Source of the DNA: Brevundimonas pondensis
Lineage (GTDB): Bacteria > Pseudomonadota > Alphaproteobacteria > Caulobacterales > Caulobacteraceae
Assembly: GCF_017487345.1 (NCBI RefSeq)
Contig: NZ_CP062006.1
Coordinates: forward strand, 3,486,774-3,550,773
Length of the DNA stretch: 64,000 nt
Direction of reading: 5' to 3'
Part shown: positions 39,083 through 47,965 of the stretch, piece after piece
How positions within the stretch are numbered: the stretch's first letter is position 1
How the letters are laid out: each line of letters begins with the position of its first letter
Made by a program: the position numbers and the translations under genes
Notes under the pieces: model-generated
Told to the model about the DNA's origin: nothing
Database searches by the model: none
The model's input: the letters and a program-made list of their open reading frames with translations, nothing else

Positions 39083-40369
39083 TCAGATCGCGGCCAGGGC
39101 CTGTTGCAGGTCGGCCCACAGGTCCTCGACGTTCTCGATTCCGACCGACAGCCGCACCAGGTTGTCGCCGATGCCGCTGCGCGCCTTGGCCTCGGGCGTA
39201 TAGTCCGAGTGGGTCATGCTGGACGGGTGGGAGGCCAGGCTCTCGGCCCCGCCCAGGCTGACCGCCAGCTTGAACAGCCGCAGGGCGTTCAGCATGCGGA
39301 AGGCCTCGGCCTCGCCGCCGGGCAGCTCCAGCGAGAAGGTCGAGCCCGAACCCTTGCACTGGGCCGTGAAGATGGCCTGTTGCTCGGGCGAGGCGTCCGG
39401 GCCGCCGGCGGTCAGGACGGCGCTGACGCGCGGATCGGCGCGCAGGCGTTCGGCCAGGATCAGGGCGTTTTCCTGGGCCCGCTCCATGCGGATGTGCAGG
39501 GTCTCCAGGCTGCGTAGCAGCAGCCAGGCCGTGTGCGGATCGGTGTTGGTGCCGCAGATGGTTCGCATCTCGCCGACCCGCGCCATCAGCTCGGCGGCGC
39601 CCATGCAGCCGCCCGCGATCAGGTCGGAGTGGCCGCCGACATACTTGGTCAGGGAATAGAGGACCAGGTCCGCCCCAAGCTCCAGCGGGCTCTGCCACAG
39701 GGGGCCGAGGAAGGTGTTGTCCACGGCCACGATCGGACGTTCGGCCTGATCCACAGCTTTCGCTCCGGCGACGGCGCGGGCGATGTCGACCAGCTGGTTG
39801 GTGGGGTTGGCGGGGGTTTCCAGATAGACGGCGGCCAGGCGTCCGCCCGTCGTCTTCGCCTGAGCCGCAGCCGCGATCATGGCGGCGTCCAGGGCGTCGG
39901 CGCCCTCGGCGGCGGGGACGCTGATCGCCTTGACGCCGTAGCGGGGCAGGATGCGGTCGAACAGGTATTCGGTGCCGCCATAGGCCGGGGCCGTATAGAG
40001 GATGACGTCGCCGGGCCTCACCATCGCCAGCATGGCGGTCGAGATGGCGGCCATGCCGGTCGAGAAGACCAGGGCCTTGTCGGCCTTGTCCCAGACCGCC
40101 AGGCGGTCCTCGAGGATCTCGAGGTTGGGGTTGTTGATCCGCGAATAGATCAGGCCGAGCGCCTCGTCCGGGTCGCGCTGGCGCAGGCCGTAGGCGACCT
40201 CGAAGAAGCGCTTGCCGTCTTCGGCCGACTTGAAGACGAAGGTGGACGACTGGAACAGGGGCGCCTTGATCGCCCCCTCCGACAGGGCCGGATCATAGCC
40301 GTAGCCCATCATCAGGGTTTCAGGCGCAAGCGTACGGTCCCCAAGGACGCGGGTGCGGTGACGGTTCAT
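39083..40369 (-). CDS. Cys/Met metabolism PLP-dependent enzyme
   Basis: 428 residues of the trans-sulfuration family (cystathionine gamma-synthase, methionine gamma-lyase, O-acetylhomoserine sulfhydrylase). ATG at 40367-40369 follows GAGAGGAAA. Seen: FSTGMAAISTAMLAM, the PLP-stacking Tyr in APAYGGTEYLF, DNTFLGPLWQSP, and the PLP lysine in LYSLTKYVGGHSDLIAGG. The exact reaction cannot be fixed. Motif spacing favours a cystathionine gamma-synthase or methionine gamma-lyase-like enzyme. No SAM riboswitch was recognised in the 119-bp upstream gap. Confidence 0.85.
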   Translation of the reverse strand: MNRHRTRVLGDRTLAPETLMMGYGYDPALSEGAIKAPLFQSSTFVFKSAEDGKRFFEVAYGLRQRDPDEALGLIYSRINNPNLEILEDRLAVWDKADKALVFSTGMAAISTAMLAMVRPGDVILYTAPAYGGTEYLFDRILPRYGVKAISVPAAEGADALDAAMIAAAAQAKTTGGRLAAVYLETPANPTNQLVDIARAVAGAKAVDQAERPIVAVDNTFLGPLWQSPLELGADLVLYSLTKYVGGHSDLIAGGCMGAAELMARVGEMRTICGTNTDPHTAWLLLRSLETLHIRMERAQENALILAERLRADPRVSAVLTAGGPDASPEQQAIFTAQCKGSGSTFSLELPGGEAEAFRMLNALRLFKLAVSLGGAESLASHPSSMTHSDYTPEAKARSGIGDNLVRLSVGIENVEDLWADLQQALAAI

Positions 40370-40488
40370 TTTTTTGTTTCCTCTCCTGACCCGGTGATAG
40401 CCGACCCAGGAAGGGCCCGCCAGCCGCCGGATCGTTGAGAGGAAGTCGTGGATTGGTGGAAGTTTCGACCGCCAGGGGACGGGTTGCG

Positions 40489-41793
40489 TCAGGCCGTCAG
40501 GTGGGTGGTCAGGGCCTCGATGCGCTGGCGGATGTCGGGCACGGCGATGGTCTCCCAGAAGGCGGCGCGGGCGGGCGGGCCGAGGACATAGAGAACAGGG
40601 TCCGGCTTTCCGTCGGCGTGGAGGACGCGCCCGGCGTCGTCGAGATCGAGCCCGAGACGCGTGGCGGCCAGACGGGCGCGGCACTCGGCGATCAGGCCGG
40701 CGGTCAGGGGGGCGGTCGTCGCGTCGTGGCCGGGGCCGGTGCAGTCGATCAGCCAGGGCGCGGACAGGGTCTGGGGACCATCACGCGTGGAGAGATGCAG
40801 GACGGCGAACTTGGTGGAGGCCTCGACGTTGCGGATGCGGCCGGTGCGGACGGTCAGGCGGCGCTCAGCGATCAGGCGGTCCAGTTCGGCGGCGATCTCG
40901 GGGGCGATGCGGTGGCGATGGACATCCCACCAGGGGCGCAGGTGGCGCAGGAAGCGGGACCGTTCGGCCTCGCTCGCCGCGCGCCACAGCTTCAGGGTGA
41001 TGGGGCGATAGCCCTCCATGACCCGTCGCCAGCCGTGGGCCTCGGCCAGTCGCCGTGCTGTCGCCAGTCGGATGGAAAGCGGCCCGCTGAGGGCCTCGGG
41101 CGGCAGGTCGATCGGCGCGTCGTGATGTTGGCCGTGGGCGCGGGGCAGGAGGCCGCGACGCGAGACCGCCGTCGCCCGACCGCGCCAGCCCTGGCTGGAA
41201 AGCGTCAGCAGGACATCGACCATGGTCAGGCCTGCGCCGAGGATCAGGATGTCGTCGCCGGGCCGGACGGGCGTCAGGGCGTCGGGCGTCCAGGGGGTGG
41301 CGATGATGCGCCCGTCTTCGCCGGTCGGGGTGGTGCGCGGCGCCGGGTTGCCGGTGGCCAGGACCACGGCGCGACCCTCAACCCGCTCTCCCGTGGACAG
41401 GATGGCGGAGCGCCCTTCGACGGCGATGACGGCACCGGATAGGCGTCGGATCAGACCGGGATGCGCCGTCTCGGTCGTGGTCAGTCGATCACGGACATAG
41501 AGGCCGTAGAGGCGACGCGGGGCGAAGCCGTCGGGATCGGCCTGATCGGGATGATGCGCCGCCAGCCAGTCGATGAAGTCGTCGGGGCGGTCGGCCACGG
41601 CGCCCATCCGTCCGGCGCGGACGTTCAGCCGATGGGCGTCATTGGTCGTGGAGTAGGCGACGCCGGGACCGAAGGCGTCGCCGCGTTCGATCAGGATCGA
41701 CGCCTGTCCGCGTTCGGCCAGCCGGGCCGCCAGCATGGCGCCCGAAAAGCCGCCGCCGACGATGACCACAGGCAGGAGGGAGGCGTCGTTCAT
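40489..41793 (-). CDS. FAD/NAD(P)-binding oxidoreductase (COG4529-like)
   Basis: 434 residues. An N-terminal dinucleotide fold (VVIVGGGFSGAMLAARLAERG) is followed by FGPGVAYSTTNDAHRLNVRAGRMGA, the hallmark of the FAD/NAD(P)-binding 'NAD_binding_9' family, ATGNPAP mid-protein, and a second nucleotide loop ILILGAGLTMVDVLL. Members are flavoproteins of mostly unknown reaction, often with sulfur or siderophore genes. It lies between the Cys/Met enzyme and the phosphomutase on the same strand, 41 bp after the latter. Confidence 0.85.
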   Translation of the reverse strand: MNDASLLPVVIVGGGFSGAMLAARLAERGQASILIERGDAFGPGVAYSTTNDAHRLNVRAGRMGAVADRPDDFIDWLAAHHPDQADPDGFAPRRLYGLYVRDRLTTTETAHPGLIRRLSGAVIAVEGRSAILSTGERVEGRAVVLATGNPAPRTTPTGEDGRIIATPWTPDALTPVRPGDDILILGAGLTMVDVLLTLSSQGWRGRATAVSRRGLLPRAHGQHHDAPIDLPPEALSGPLSIRLATARRLAEAHGWRRVMEGYRPITLKLWRAASEAERSRFLRHLRPWWDVHRHRIAPEIAAELDRLIAERRLTVRTGRIRNVEASTKFAVLHLSTRDGPQTLSAPWLIDCTGPGHDATTAPLTAGLIAECRARLAATRLGLDLDDAGRVLHADGKPDPVLYVLGPPARAAFWETIAVPDIRQRIEALTTHLTA

Positions 41794-41834
41794 TCTTGCA
41801 CCTCGCCCGCGCCTGCGGCTCGCGTCAATCCGGA

Positions 41835-43334
41835 TCAGATTTCCTGATTGAAGGCGCCGATCTCGGGGTGGGCGGCCAGGCGCGGCTTCACCTCCTTGCG
41901 GAAGAGGTCGCGCATGTCGTCGGCGGAGCGCATGCTCTCGACCACCACCACCAGTTCCGGCTTGTTGCTGGAGGCGCGGACCAGGACCCAGGAGCCGTCC
42001 TCGAGGTGGACGCGCACGCCGTTGACGGTGATGGCCTCGACGATCTTGCGGCCGAGGATCGAGCCGCCGCTGGCCGCCAGCTCCTCGTATTCCTTCACGA
42101 TTTTCGCCAGGACGTCGTACTTCAGCTCGTCGTCGCAGTGCGGCGACATGGTCAGGCTGGTCCAGGCGTCGGGCAGGGCGGATTTCAGTTTCGACAGCGA
42201 CTTGCCGGGGTTGCGGTCCAGCATGGCCAGGACCGCGCCGGCGGCGACCAGGCCGTCGTCATAGCCGTGGCCCAGATCGCCCGACAGGAAGAAGTGGCCC
42301 GACTTTTCGAACCCGGCCAGGGCGCCCAGTTCGGCGGTCTTGCGCTTGATGTAGGAGTGGCCGGTCTTCCAGTAGACGGTCTCGGCGCCATTGGCCTTGA
42401 GCACTTCGTCGGTCTTGTAGAGGCCGGTCGATTTCACATCGACGACGAAGGTGGCGTTCGGGTGGATGGCCGACAGGTCGCGGGCCAGCATCAGGCCGAT
42501 CTTGTCGGCGAAGATCTCCTCGCCCGTGTCGTCCACCACGCCGCAGCGGTCGCCGTCGCCGTCAAAGCCGAGGGCCAGGTCGGCGCCGGTTTCCTTCACC
42601 TTTTCAGCCATCGCCACCAGCATGACGTGGTCTTCCGGGTTCGGATTGTATTTGGGGAAGGTCCAGTCGAGGTCGGTGTCCATCTCGATCACCTCGGCCC
42701 CCATCAGGCGCAGGGCCTCGGGCGCAAAGGCGCCGGCGGTGCCGTTGCCGCAGGCGGCGACCACCTTGAGCGGACGGGTCAGCTGCACCTTGGACGCCAC
42801 GTCCTTGATGTAGGTCTCGCGGAAGCCCTCGACCCGCTCGACGCGGCCGCCGGGACGGGCCACACCCTCGCCGTTCAGGACGATCTCCTTCAGGCGACCG
42901 ATCTCGTCGGGGCCGAAGGTCAGCGGCGCCTGAGCGCCCATCTTCACCCCGGTCCAGCCGTTCTCGTTATGGCTGGCCGTGACCATGGCCACGCAGGGGC
43001 AGTCGAGCGCGAACTGGGCGTAGTAGGCCATGGGCGACAGGGCCAGGCCGATGTCGACCACCTCCATGCCGCCCTCCAGCAGGCCCAGGATAAGGGCCTG
43101 CTTGACCGACAGGGAGTAGGAACGGAAGTCATGGCCCACGGCGATGCGGGGGCGCACGCCGATCTCGTGGGCATAAGTGGCCAGACCCAGGCCCAGGGCC
43201 TGGATGCCCAGCAGGTTGATCTCTTTTTCCAGAATCCAGCGCGCGTCGTACTCGCGGAAGCCCGTCGGCTTGACCAGCGGAAGGGTTTCGTACGCCGCCG
43301 TATTGGGGCGGATGTCCTGGCGCGGTTTCAACAT
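41835..43334 (-). CDS. Phosphomannomutase/phosphoglucomutase
   Basis: 499 residues, the length of AlgC-type dual-specificity enzymes that interconvert 6- and 1-phosphates of mannose and glucose for GDP-mannose, UDP-glucose and LPS or exopolysaccharide. Active-site serine is in VTASHNENGWTGVKMG, the metal loop GFDGDGDRCGVVDD, and the sugar-specificity loop EKSGHFFL; the phosphate site is RASSNKPEL. ATG at 43332-43334 follows AGGAAGAC. It connects to galU and sqdB through glucose 1-phosphate. A manC or related gene is not in the window. Confidence 0.93.
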   Translation of the reverse strand: MLKPRQDIRPNTAAYETLPLVKPTGFREYDARWILEKEINLLGIQALGLGLATYAHEIGVRPRIAVGHDFRSYSLSVKQALILGLLEGGMEVVDIGLALSPMAYYAQFALDCPCVAMVTASHNENGWTGVKMGAQAPLTFGPDEIGRLKEIVLNGEGVARPGGRVERVEGFRETYIKDVASKVQLTRPLKVVAACGNGTAGAFAPEALRLMGAEVIEMDTDLDWTFPKYNPNPEDHVMLVAMAEKVKETGADLALGFDGDGDRCGVVDDTGEEIFADKIGLMLARDLSAIHPNATFVVDVKSTGLYKTDEVLKANGAETVYWKTGHSYIKRKTAELGALAGFEKSGHFFLSGDLGHGYDDGLVAAGAVLAMLDRNPGKSLSKLKSALPDAWTSLTMSPHCDDELKYDVLAKIVKEYEELAASGGSILGRKIVEAITVNGVRVHLEDGSWVLVRASSNKPELVVVVESMRSADDMRDLFRKEVKPRLAAHPEIGAFNQEI

Positions 43335-43525
43335 GAGTCTTCCTGAGCATAGGCGATGGGCGAGGATGAACCCTCCGCGCCCTAGCGTCGCGGTATAGCG
43401 GCCGTCCCCCGAGAGGCCAACAACGCGCCGCGACGGTTCGGGCTGCATGCCGCTTTCCCGCATCGTGAAACTTGACCGCCCCCGCGTCCACGGCCTAGGC
43501 GAAGGACGACGTTACGGAGACGCCC

Positions 43526-44239
43526 ATGCCCCGCCTGATCCTGCTGCGCCACGGCCAGAGCCAGTGGAACCTGGAAAACCGCTTCACCGGCTGGGTCGAC
43601 GTCGACCTGACCGCCGAGGGCGAGGCCCAGGCGCGTCGCGGCGGCGAACTGATCGCCGAGGCCGGCTTCAAGCCCGCCGTCATGTTCACCTCGGTGCTGA
43701 CGCGGGCCAAGCGCACCGGCGCCCTGGCGCTGGATTCGGCGGGTCTGAAAGATGTGCCGGTGGTCGAGGACTGGCGCCTGAACGAGCGTCACTACGGTGG
43801 TCTGACGGGCCTGGACAAGGCCGAGACGGCGGCCAAGCACGGCGAGGATCAGGTCAAGGTCTGGCGCCGCAGCTATGACGTGCCGCCGCCGCCGCTGGCC
43901 CCGGGGGGCGAGTTCGATTTCGACGCCGACCCTCGCTACGCTGGCAAGCCCATCCCGGACACCGAGAGCCTGAAGACCACCCTGGACCGGGTCCAGCCCT
44001 ATTGGGACGCCGAGATCGCCCCGCGCCTGAAGGCGGGCGAGGACGTGCTGATCGCCGCCCACGGCAATTCGCTGCGGGCGATCGTCAAACTGTTGTTCGC
44101 CGTGCCGGACGACCAGATCGTGGGCGTCGAGATTCCCACCGGCAATCCGCTGGAGATTGATCTGGACGCGGACCTGAAGCCGGTCGCCGCCCGCTATCTG
44201 GACGAAAGCCGGGCGCAAACCTTGCCGGTGATTGCGTGA
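43526..44239 (+). CDS. gpmA: 2,3-Bisphosphoglycerate-dependent phosphoglycerate mutase
   Basis: 237 residues. Interconverts 3- and 2-phosphoglycerate in glycolysis. The phosphohistidine is in LLRHGQSQWNLENRFTGW, the active-site Glu in RLNERHYGGLTG, and the second His in AAHGNSLRAIVK. The stop overlaps the GTG start of the next gene (GTGA). Its promoter lies in the 191-bp gap shared with the divergent phosphomutase. Confidence 0.97.
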   Translation: MPRLILLRHGQSQWNLENRFTGWVDVDLTAEGEAQARRGGELIAEAGFKPAVMFTSVLTRAKRTGALALDSAGLKDVPVVEDWRLNERHYGGLTGLDKAETAAKHGEDQVKVWRRSYDVPPPPLAPGGEFDFDADPRYAGKPIPDTESLKTTLDRVQPYWDAEIAPRLKAGEDVLIAAHGNSLRAIVKLLFAVPDDQIVGVEIPTGNPLEIDLDADLKPVAARYLDESRAQTLPVIA

Positions 44240-44880
44240 GCAGCGCGTCCGGCAAGGACGACGCCGTCCATATGCGCCGCGCCATTGACTTGGCGCTGGC
44301 CAGCATGGGCGAGACCTGGCCCAATCCGGCCGTCGGCTGCGTCCTGGTCAAGGACGGGGTCGTGCTGGCCGAGGCCGCCACCGCGCCGGGCGGACGCCCT
44401 CACGCCGAGGAGCAGGCCGTGCCCGCCGCCGGCGAGGCCGTGAAGGGCGCGACCGCCTATGTCACGCTGGAACCCTGCGGCGCGCGCTCGTCGGGCCGCA
44501 AGTCCTGCGCCCACTTCCTGGCCGAGGCCGGGGTCGAGCGGGTGGTGATCGCCGCCCTGGACCCCTCGCCCTTCGCCTCGGGGCGGGGCACGGAGCGCCT
44601 GCGCCAGTCGGGCCTGACGGTCGAGACGGGCCTGCTGTCCGAAGACGCTGCTGTTCTTAGCGAAGGCTTCCTGCATCGTCTGGAGACCGGACGGCCCATG
44701 GTCCGCATCAGCGAGGACGGCAAGGGTTTCGACGGCCGCTTCGTCGCCGCCCCGCGCGCCGATCTGACGACCGAGCTGAACCGGCTGGGCGAGGCGGGCT
44801 ACACCCGGCTCTGGACCAATGAGGGCGACCTGGCCGAGGCCTTGCGCGACCAGGGCCTGCTGACCGAACAGGGCGACTGA
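44236..44880 (+). CDS. RibD-like deaminase with a shortened reductase region
   Basis: 214 residues from GTG overlapping the gpmA stop. The N-terminal 145 residues match the RibD riboflavin deaminase: ALASMGETWPNPAVGCVLVKDG in part, zinc ligands HAEEQA, and the Cys pair in PCGARSSGRKSC, then AALDPSPFASGRG. Next comes EGFLHRLETGRPMVRIS, the normal start of the reductase domain, but only about 65 residues follow instead of about 200, and they do not form the reductase core. So it may deaminate only, or act on another substrate. A full RibD is presumably elsewhere. Confidence 0.85.
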   Translation: MSSASGKDDAVHMRRAIDLALASMGETWPNPAVGCVLVKDGVVLAEAATAPGGRPHAEEQAVPAAGEAVKGATAYVTLEPCGARSSGRKSCAHFLAEAGVERVVIAALDPSPFASGRGTERLRQSGLTVETGLLSEDAAVLSEGFLHRLETGRPMVRISEDGKGFDGRFVAAPRADLTTELNRLGEAGYTRLWTNEGDLAEALRDQGLLTEQGD

Positions 44881-44931
44881 AACCCCAGTTTCCGCAAAGC
44901 TTCCTTAATGGCCGTAAGCCATGTTGGCGGC

Positions 44932-46203
44932 ATGAGCGACGTCGCCGATCCTGTCCGCAAGAAACTGACCCAGGCCGAGGTCGACCTGATCTGCGCCAAG
45001 CATGACCGCCTGTGGCAGGCCAAGCCTGGCGGCGCGCGCGCGGTCTTCGCCTGGATGGATCTGTCAGGACTGACGCTGCGGGGGCGCAACCTGGCCGATG
45101 CCGACTTCGCCGCCGCGCGTTTGCACAACTGCGACCTGTCCGGGGCCAAGCTGGACAACGCCAACTTCTTCGGCGCGGACATGCAGGACATCAACCTGAC
45201 CGACGCCAGCCTGCGCCGCGCGGACCTGCGCGGCGCCTGCCTGCGCGGGGCCGACCTGTCGGGCGCCGACCTGTTCGAGGCCGACCTGCGCGAAGGCACG
45301 ATCGCGGCGGCCGACGGCAAGCTGGGTTTTCGCGTCATCGAGGCCCAGAAGCGCGGCGACACCCAGGCCCAGGGCGCCAGCCTGGTCGGGGCCAACCTGC
45401 AACGCTCGCGCATGACCGGGATGGTGGCCGTCGCCGCCGACTTCACGGATGCGGTCATGAAGGACTGCAAGCTGGTGCGGGCCAATCTGAAGCAGGCAAA
45501 TTTCACCGGCGCCGATCTGGCCGGGGCCGACCTGTCGGGCGCCGACCTGTCGGGCGCGGATCTGACCGACGCTATCCTGGTCGGGGTCAAGGCCGCCATG
45601 TGGCGCACCGACGGGGCCAATATGGAAGGGACCCTGACCGACAACCGTCCCGCGGGCGAACCGGTCAGCCGCATGCCCGCCGCCGAGATGCTGCGCGAGC
45701 ACGCCCAATGGTGTGAGACGGGCGGGGCCGAGGGCCAGCCCTCGGTCTTCGACGGGGTCGACCTGCGCCCGCTGGAATCCATCCGCGGACTGAACCTGAC
45801 GGCCCTGTCGGCCAAGGGGGCGGTCTTCTACGGCCTGGACATGGAGGGCGTGCAGCTTCAGGGCGCGCAACTGGAGGGCGCCGACCTGCGCTCGGCCAAT
45901 TTACGCCGGGCCGACCTGCGCGGCGCGCGGCTGGGCCGGGCCAAGCTGAACGGATCGGACTTGCGCGAGGCCCAGCTGGGACCCTTGATGCTGGGGCCGG
46001 AGCGGTTGTTGCCCGCTGACCTGTCGGGGGCTGTCCTGCGCGGAGCGGACCTGTCAGGCGCCGACCTGCGCCGGGCGGTGCTTGTGGGGGCCGACCTGAG
46101 CCGGGCGGTGCTTCACGGAGCTCAGGTCAGGCAGGCGGACCTCACCGGCGCCCAGACGGGCGGCGCGCGCGGGCTGGATCTGGCGGATCTGAAGGCGGCC
46201 TAG
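44932..46203 (+). CDS. Pentapeptide-repeat protein
   Basis: 423 residues from ATG 44932; an ATG at 44908 would add eight residues but has no ribosome site. Two long blocks of A(D/N)LXX repeats (about 35-215 and 285-420), such as ADLSGADLSGADLTDA and ADLRGARLGRAKL, should form right-handed quadrilateral beta-helices. A non-repeat linker of about 65 residues (AAEMLREHAQWCETGGAEG) joins them. A short break with RVIEAQKRGDTQAQ interrupts the first block. Such proteins include DNA mimics, but many have no known role. No signal peptide. Confidence 0.85.
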   Translation: MSDVADPVRKKLTQAEVDLICAKHDRLWQAKPGGARAVFAWMDLSGLTLRGRNLADADFAAARLHNCDLSGAKLDNANFFGADMQDINLTDASLRRADLRGACLRGADLSGADLFEADLREGTIAAADGKLGFRVIEAQKRGDTQAQGASLVGANLQRSRMTGMVAVAADFTDAVMKDCKLVRANLKQANFTGADLAGADLSGADLSGADLTDAILVGVKAAMWRTDGANMEGTLTDNRPAGEPVSRMPAAEMLREHAQWCETGGAEGQPSVFDGVDLRPLESIRGLNLTALSAKGAVFYGLDMEGVQLQGAQLEGADLRSANLRRADLRGARLGRAKLNGSDLREAQLGPLMLGPERLLPADLSGAVLRGADLSGADLRRAVLVGADLSRAVLHGAQVRQADLTGAQTGGARGLDLADLKAA

Positions 46204-46255
46204 GCGTCTGTCTTGCCCGCTCATCCCCCGCCTCCGCGGGGCTGGAAAAGGCGCG

Positions 46256-46284
46256 AAAAAGGGGCGACGCGAACGCCGCCCCTT
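46256..46284 (-). terminator. Intrinsic terminator after hsp20
   Basis: AAGGGGCG (46259-46266) pairs with CGCCCCTT (46277-46284), and on the minus strand the stem runs into TTTTT. It lies 27 bp past the hsp20 stop. A second small hairpin, CCCCGC/GCGGGG, lies at 46225-46241. Confidence 0.65.
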
Positions 46285-46310
46285 CTCAGTTACTCTAGCG
46301 ACAGCCGCGT

Positions 46311-46799
46311 TCAGGCAGCTTTCTTCGCCTTGTCCGACTTGCCGGCGGTTTCACCCTCGATCAGGGTCTTGCCGGTCGCGATCTCGATGCGGCGCGGCTT
46401 GAGGGCCTCGGGCAGTTCGCGTTGCAGGTCGATGGTCAGAAGGCCGTTCGACAGGTCGGCGCCCTTGACCACCACATAGTCGGCGAGCTGGAAGCGGCGC
46501 TCGAAGTCGCGCTCGGCCAGGCCGCGATGCAGATAGGTCTTTTGCGGGGCGCTGTCGTCGTTGGCGGCCTTCTTGCCGGTGACGGTCAGAGAGTTTTCCT
46601 TGGCTTCGATGTTCAACTCGTCGGGCGTGAAGCCGGCGACGGCGATCTCGATGCGGTAGGCGTTCTCGCCGGTCGTCTCGATGTTGTAGGGGGGCCAGCC
46701 GTTTTCCTGGCTGGAGCGCGCGGCGCTTTCCAGCTGACGGGCCAGACGGTCGAAGCCGACGGCGGAACGGTACAGCGGCGAGAAATCATAGGTACGCAT
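46311..46799 (-). CDS. Small heat-shock protein Hsp20 (IbpA-like)
   Basis: 162 residues. An ATP-independent chaperone that holds unfolding proteins. It starts MRTYDFSPLYRSAVGFDRL, like IbpA/HspH of proteobacteria, has the alpha-crystallin domain at about 40-130 (PPYNIETTGENAYRIEIAVAGF in part, then LHRGLAERDFERRFQLADYV), and a C-terminal extension with PRRIEI, an I-x-I-like motif. Upstream lies an RNA hairpin that hides its ribosome site, described separately. Confidence 0.95.
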   Translation of the reverse strand: MRTYDFSPLYRSAVGFDRLARQLESAARSSQENGWPPYNIETTGENAYRIEIAVAGFTPDELNIEAKENSLTVTGKKAANDDSAPQKTYLHRGLAERDFERRFQLADYVVVKGADLSNGLLTIDLQRELPEALKPRRIEIATGKTLIEGETAGKSDKAKKAA

Positions 46800-46859
46800 G
46801 GGTCATCCTTCTGACGTTCAGCAAGGTTGAGCCGCCCGGCGATTGGGGCCCCGGACGGC
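46800..46859 (-). promoter_or_regulatory. ROSE-like RNA thermometer in the hsp20 leader
   Basis: On the minus strand the ribosome site AAGGA (46810-46806, six bases before ATG) pairs with an upstream CCUU (46826-46823). The stem continues CUGA (46821-46818) with UCAG (46814-46811), a 3-nt loop closes it, and G46822 is left bulged. The resulting UUGCU with a bulged G opposite the ribosome site is the hallmark of ROSE thermometers upstream of alphaproteobacterial small heat-shock genes. A stable 9-bp hairpin (46859-46851 with 46839-46831) precedes it, as ROSE leaders have. Melting on warming would free translation. Confidence 0.75.
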
Positions 46860-47086
46860 GGAGGGTGTCAGTCCCAGCGGTCCGAAATCGGCCCCGTCAG
46901 GTCTGGAGAGCCCGGGATCGGCGCTCTCGGATGAAGAGGTAGGCGCGTATTTTCGCGCCGCAAGGGGCGCCGGACGATCCGCAGGGGCGCGCGAAATCGT
47001 CGCTTGACCCCATACGCGCCTTGCCGAGGCCGCGAAGCGCCGTATTGGGTTACGGATTGTTTCATTCAGGAACGACCGGAGCCCCC

Positions 47087-47887
47087 ATGCGACCTCTCGT
47101 CCTTGCCGCCCTTCTGGCGTCCGCCCTCGCCTCTCCCGGCCTTGCCCAGACTGTTCCGCCGGACGCTCCGGCCCTGCCGCATCGCCAGGGCCTGTCGATG
47201 GAGATGCCCCAGGTCCAGGAAGATGCGGCCCTGCAGGCCGCCATCGCCTCGACGACGCGGCCCGAGGCCGATCGCGCTCGCGACGGCCAGCGCCATCCGT
47301 TCGAGACCCTGACCTTCTGGGGGCTTCAGCCCGGTCTGACCGTGGTTGAGATTGAGCCGGGCCGCGCCGGATGGTGGCGCAATATCCTGGAGCCCTATGC
47401 GACGGCGACCGGGGGCCGCTATGTCGCCGTCGGCCGGCCGACCGAGAGCATGGGCGTGGAGGACGGATCGGCGGATATGGTCGTGGTGGCCCGCGCCTTC
47501 CACAACTGGTCCCGTGACGGCCGCACGGACCCCTATCTGGCGGCCTTCTTCAAGGCTTTGAAGCCGGGCGGCGTCCTGGCGGTGGAGCAGCACCGCAGCG
47601 TCGATGGTCTGAACGTCGCCGATGTCGCTTCGACCGGCTATGTTCCGGAAAGCTATGTCATTCATGCCGCGCGCAGCGCCGGCTTTGAACTGGAGGCGCG
47701 CAGCGAGCTGAACGCCAATCCGAAGGATGATCGCGATCATCCGTTCGGCGTCTGGACCCTGGCGCCCACCCGCACCTCCGAACGGGACGGGCGCGCGTTG
47801 ACGGTCGAGGAGCGGGCCGCGCTCGATGCGGTGGGCGAGAGCGACCGCATGACCCTGCGTTTCCGCAAGCCGGAGGCCGCGAACTGA
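47087..47887 (+). CDS. Exported methyltransferase-fold protein, paralogue 1
   Basis: 266 residues with a cleavable signal peptide (MRPLVLAALLASALASPGLAQ, cleavage after LAQ near 21). The body matches predicted methyltransferases of the COG4798 type: HPFETLTFWGLQPGLTVVEIEPG replaces the usual SAM loop start, then ADMVVVARAFHNW and LKPGGVLAVEQHR (post-I style motifs) and NANPKDDRDHPFG. The classic GxGxG loop is not intact (EIEPGRAGWW). A periplasmic location makes SAM-dependent methylation doubtful. ATG at 47087 has CGGAG upstream. Followed after 78 bp by a paralogue. Confidence 0.82.
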   Translation: MRPLVLAALLASALASPGLAQTVPPDAPALPHRQGLSMEMPQVQEDAALQAAIASTTRPEADRARDGQRHPFETLTFWGLQPGLTVVEIEPGRAGWWRNILEPYATATGGRYVAVGRPTESMGVEDGSADMVVVARAFHNWSRDGRTDPYLAAFFKALKPGGVLAVEQHRSVDGLNVADVASTGYVPESYVIHAARSAGFELEARSELNANPKDDRDHPFGVWTLAPTRTSERDGRALTVEERAALDAVGESDRMTLRFRKPEAAN

Positions 47888-47965
47888 TGGCCTTTGGGGT
47901 TTTGACGCTGGCGCAGAAGCGCCTTAAGCCCAAGGGCGTGGTCCGAACGGCGAAAGGAGGCGCGC

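Noticed and set aside
40370..40488. SAM-II or SAH riboswitch before the Cys/Met PLP enzyme
   Set aside because: The conserved core sequences of these riboswitches were not found in this 119-bp gap.
45060..46190. Strong 15-bp periodicity resembling a tandem DNA repeat
   Set aside because: The period is the five-residue coding repeat of the pentapeptide protein, with varied DNA.
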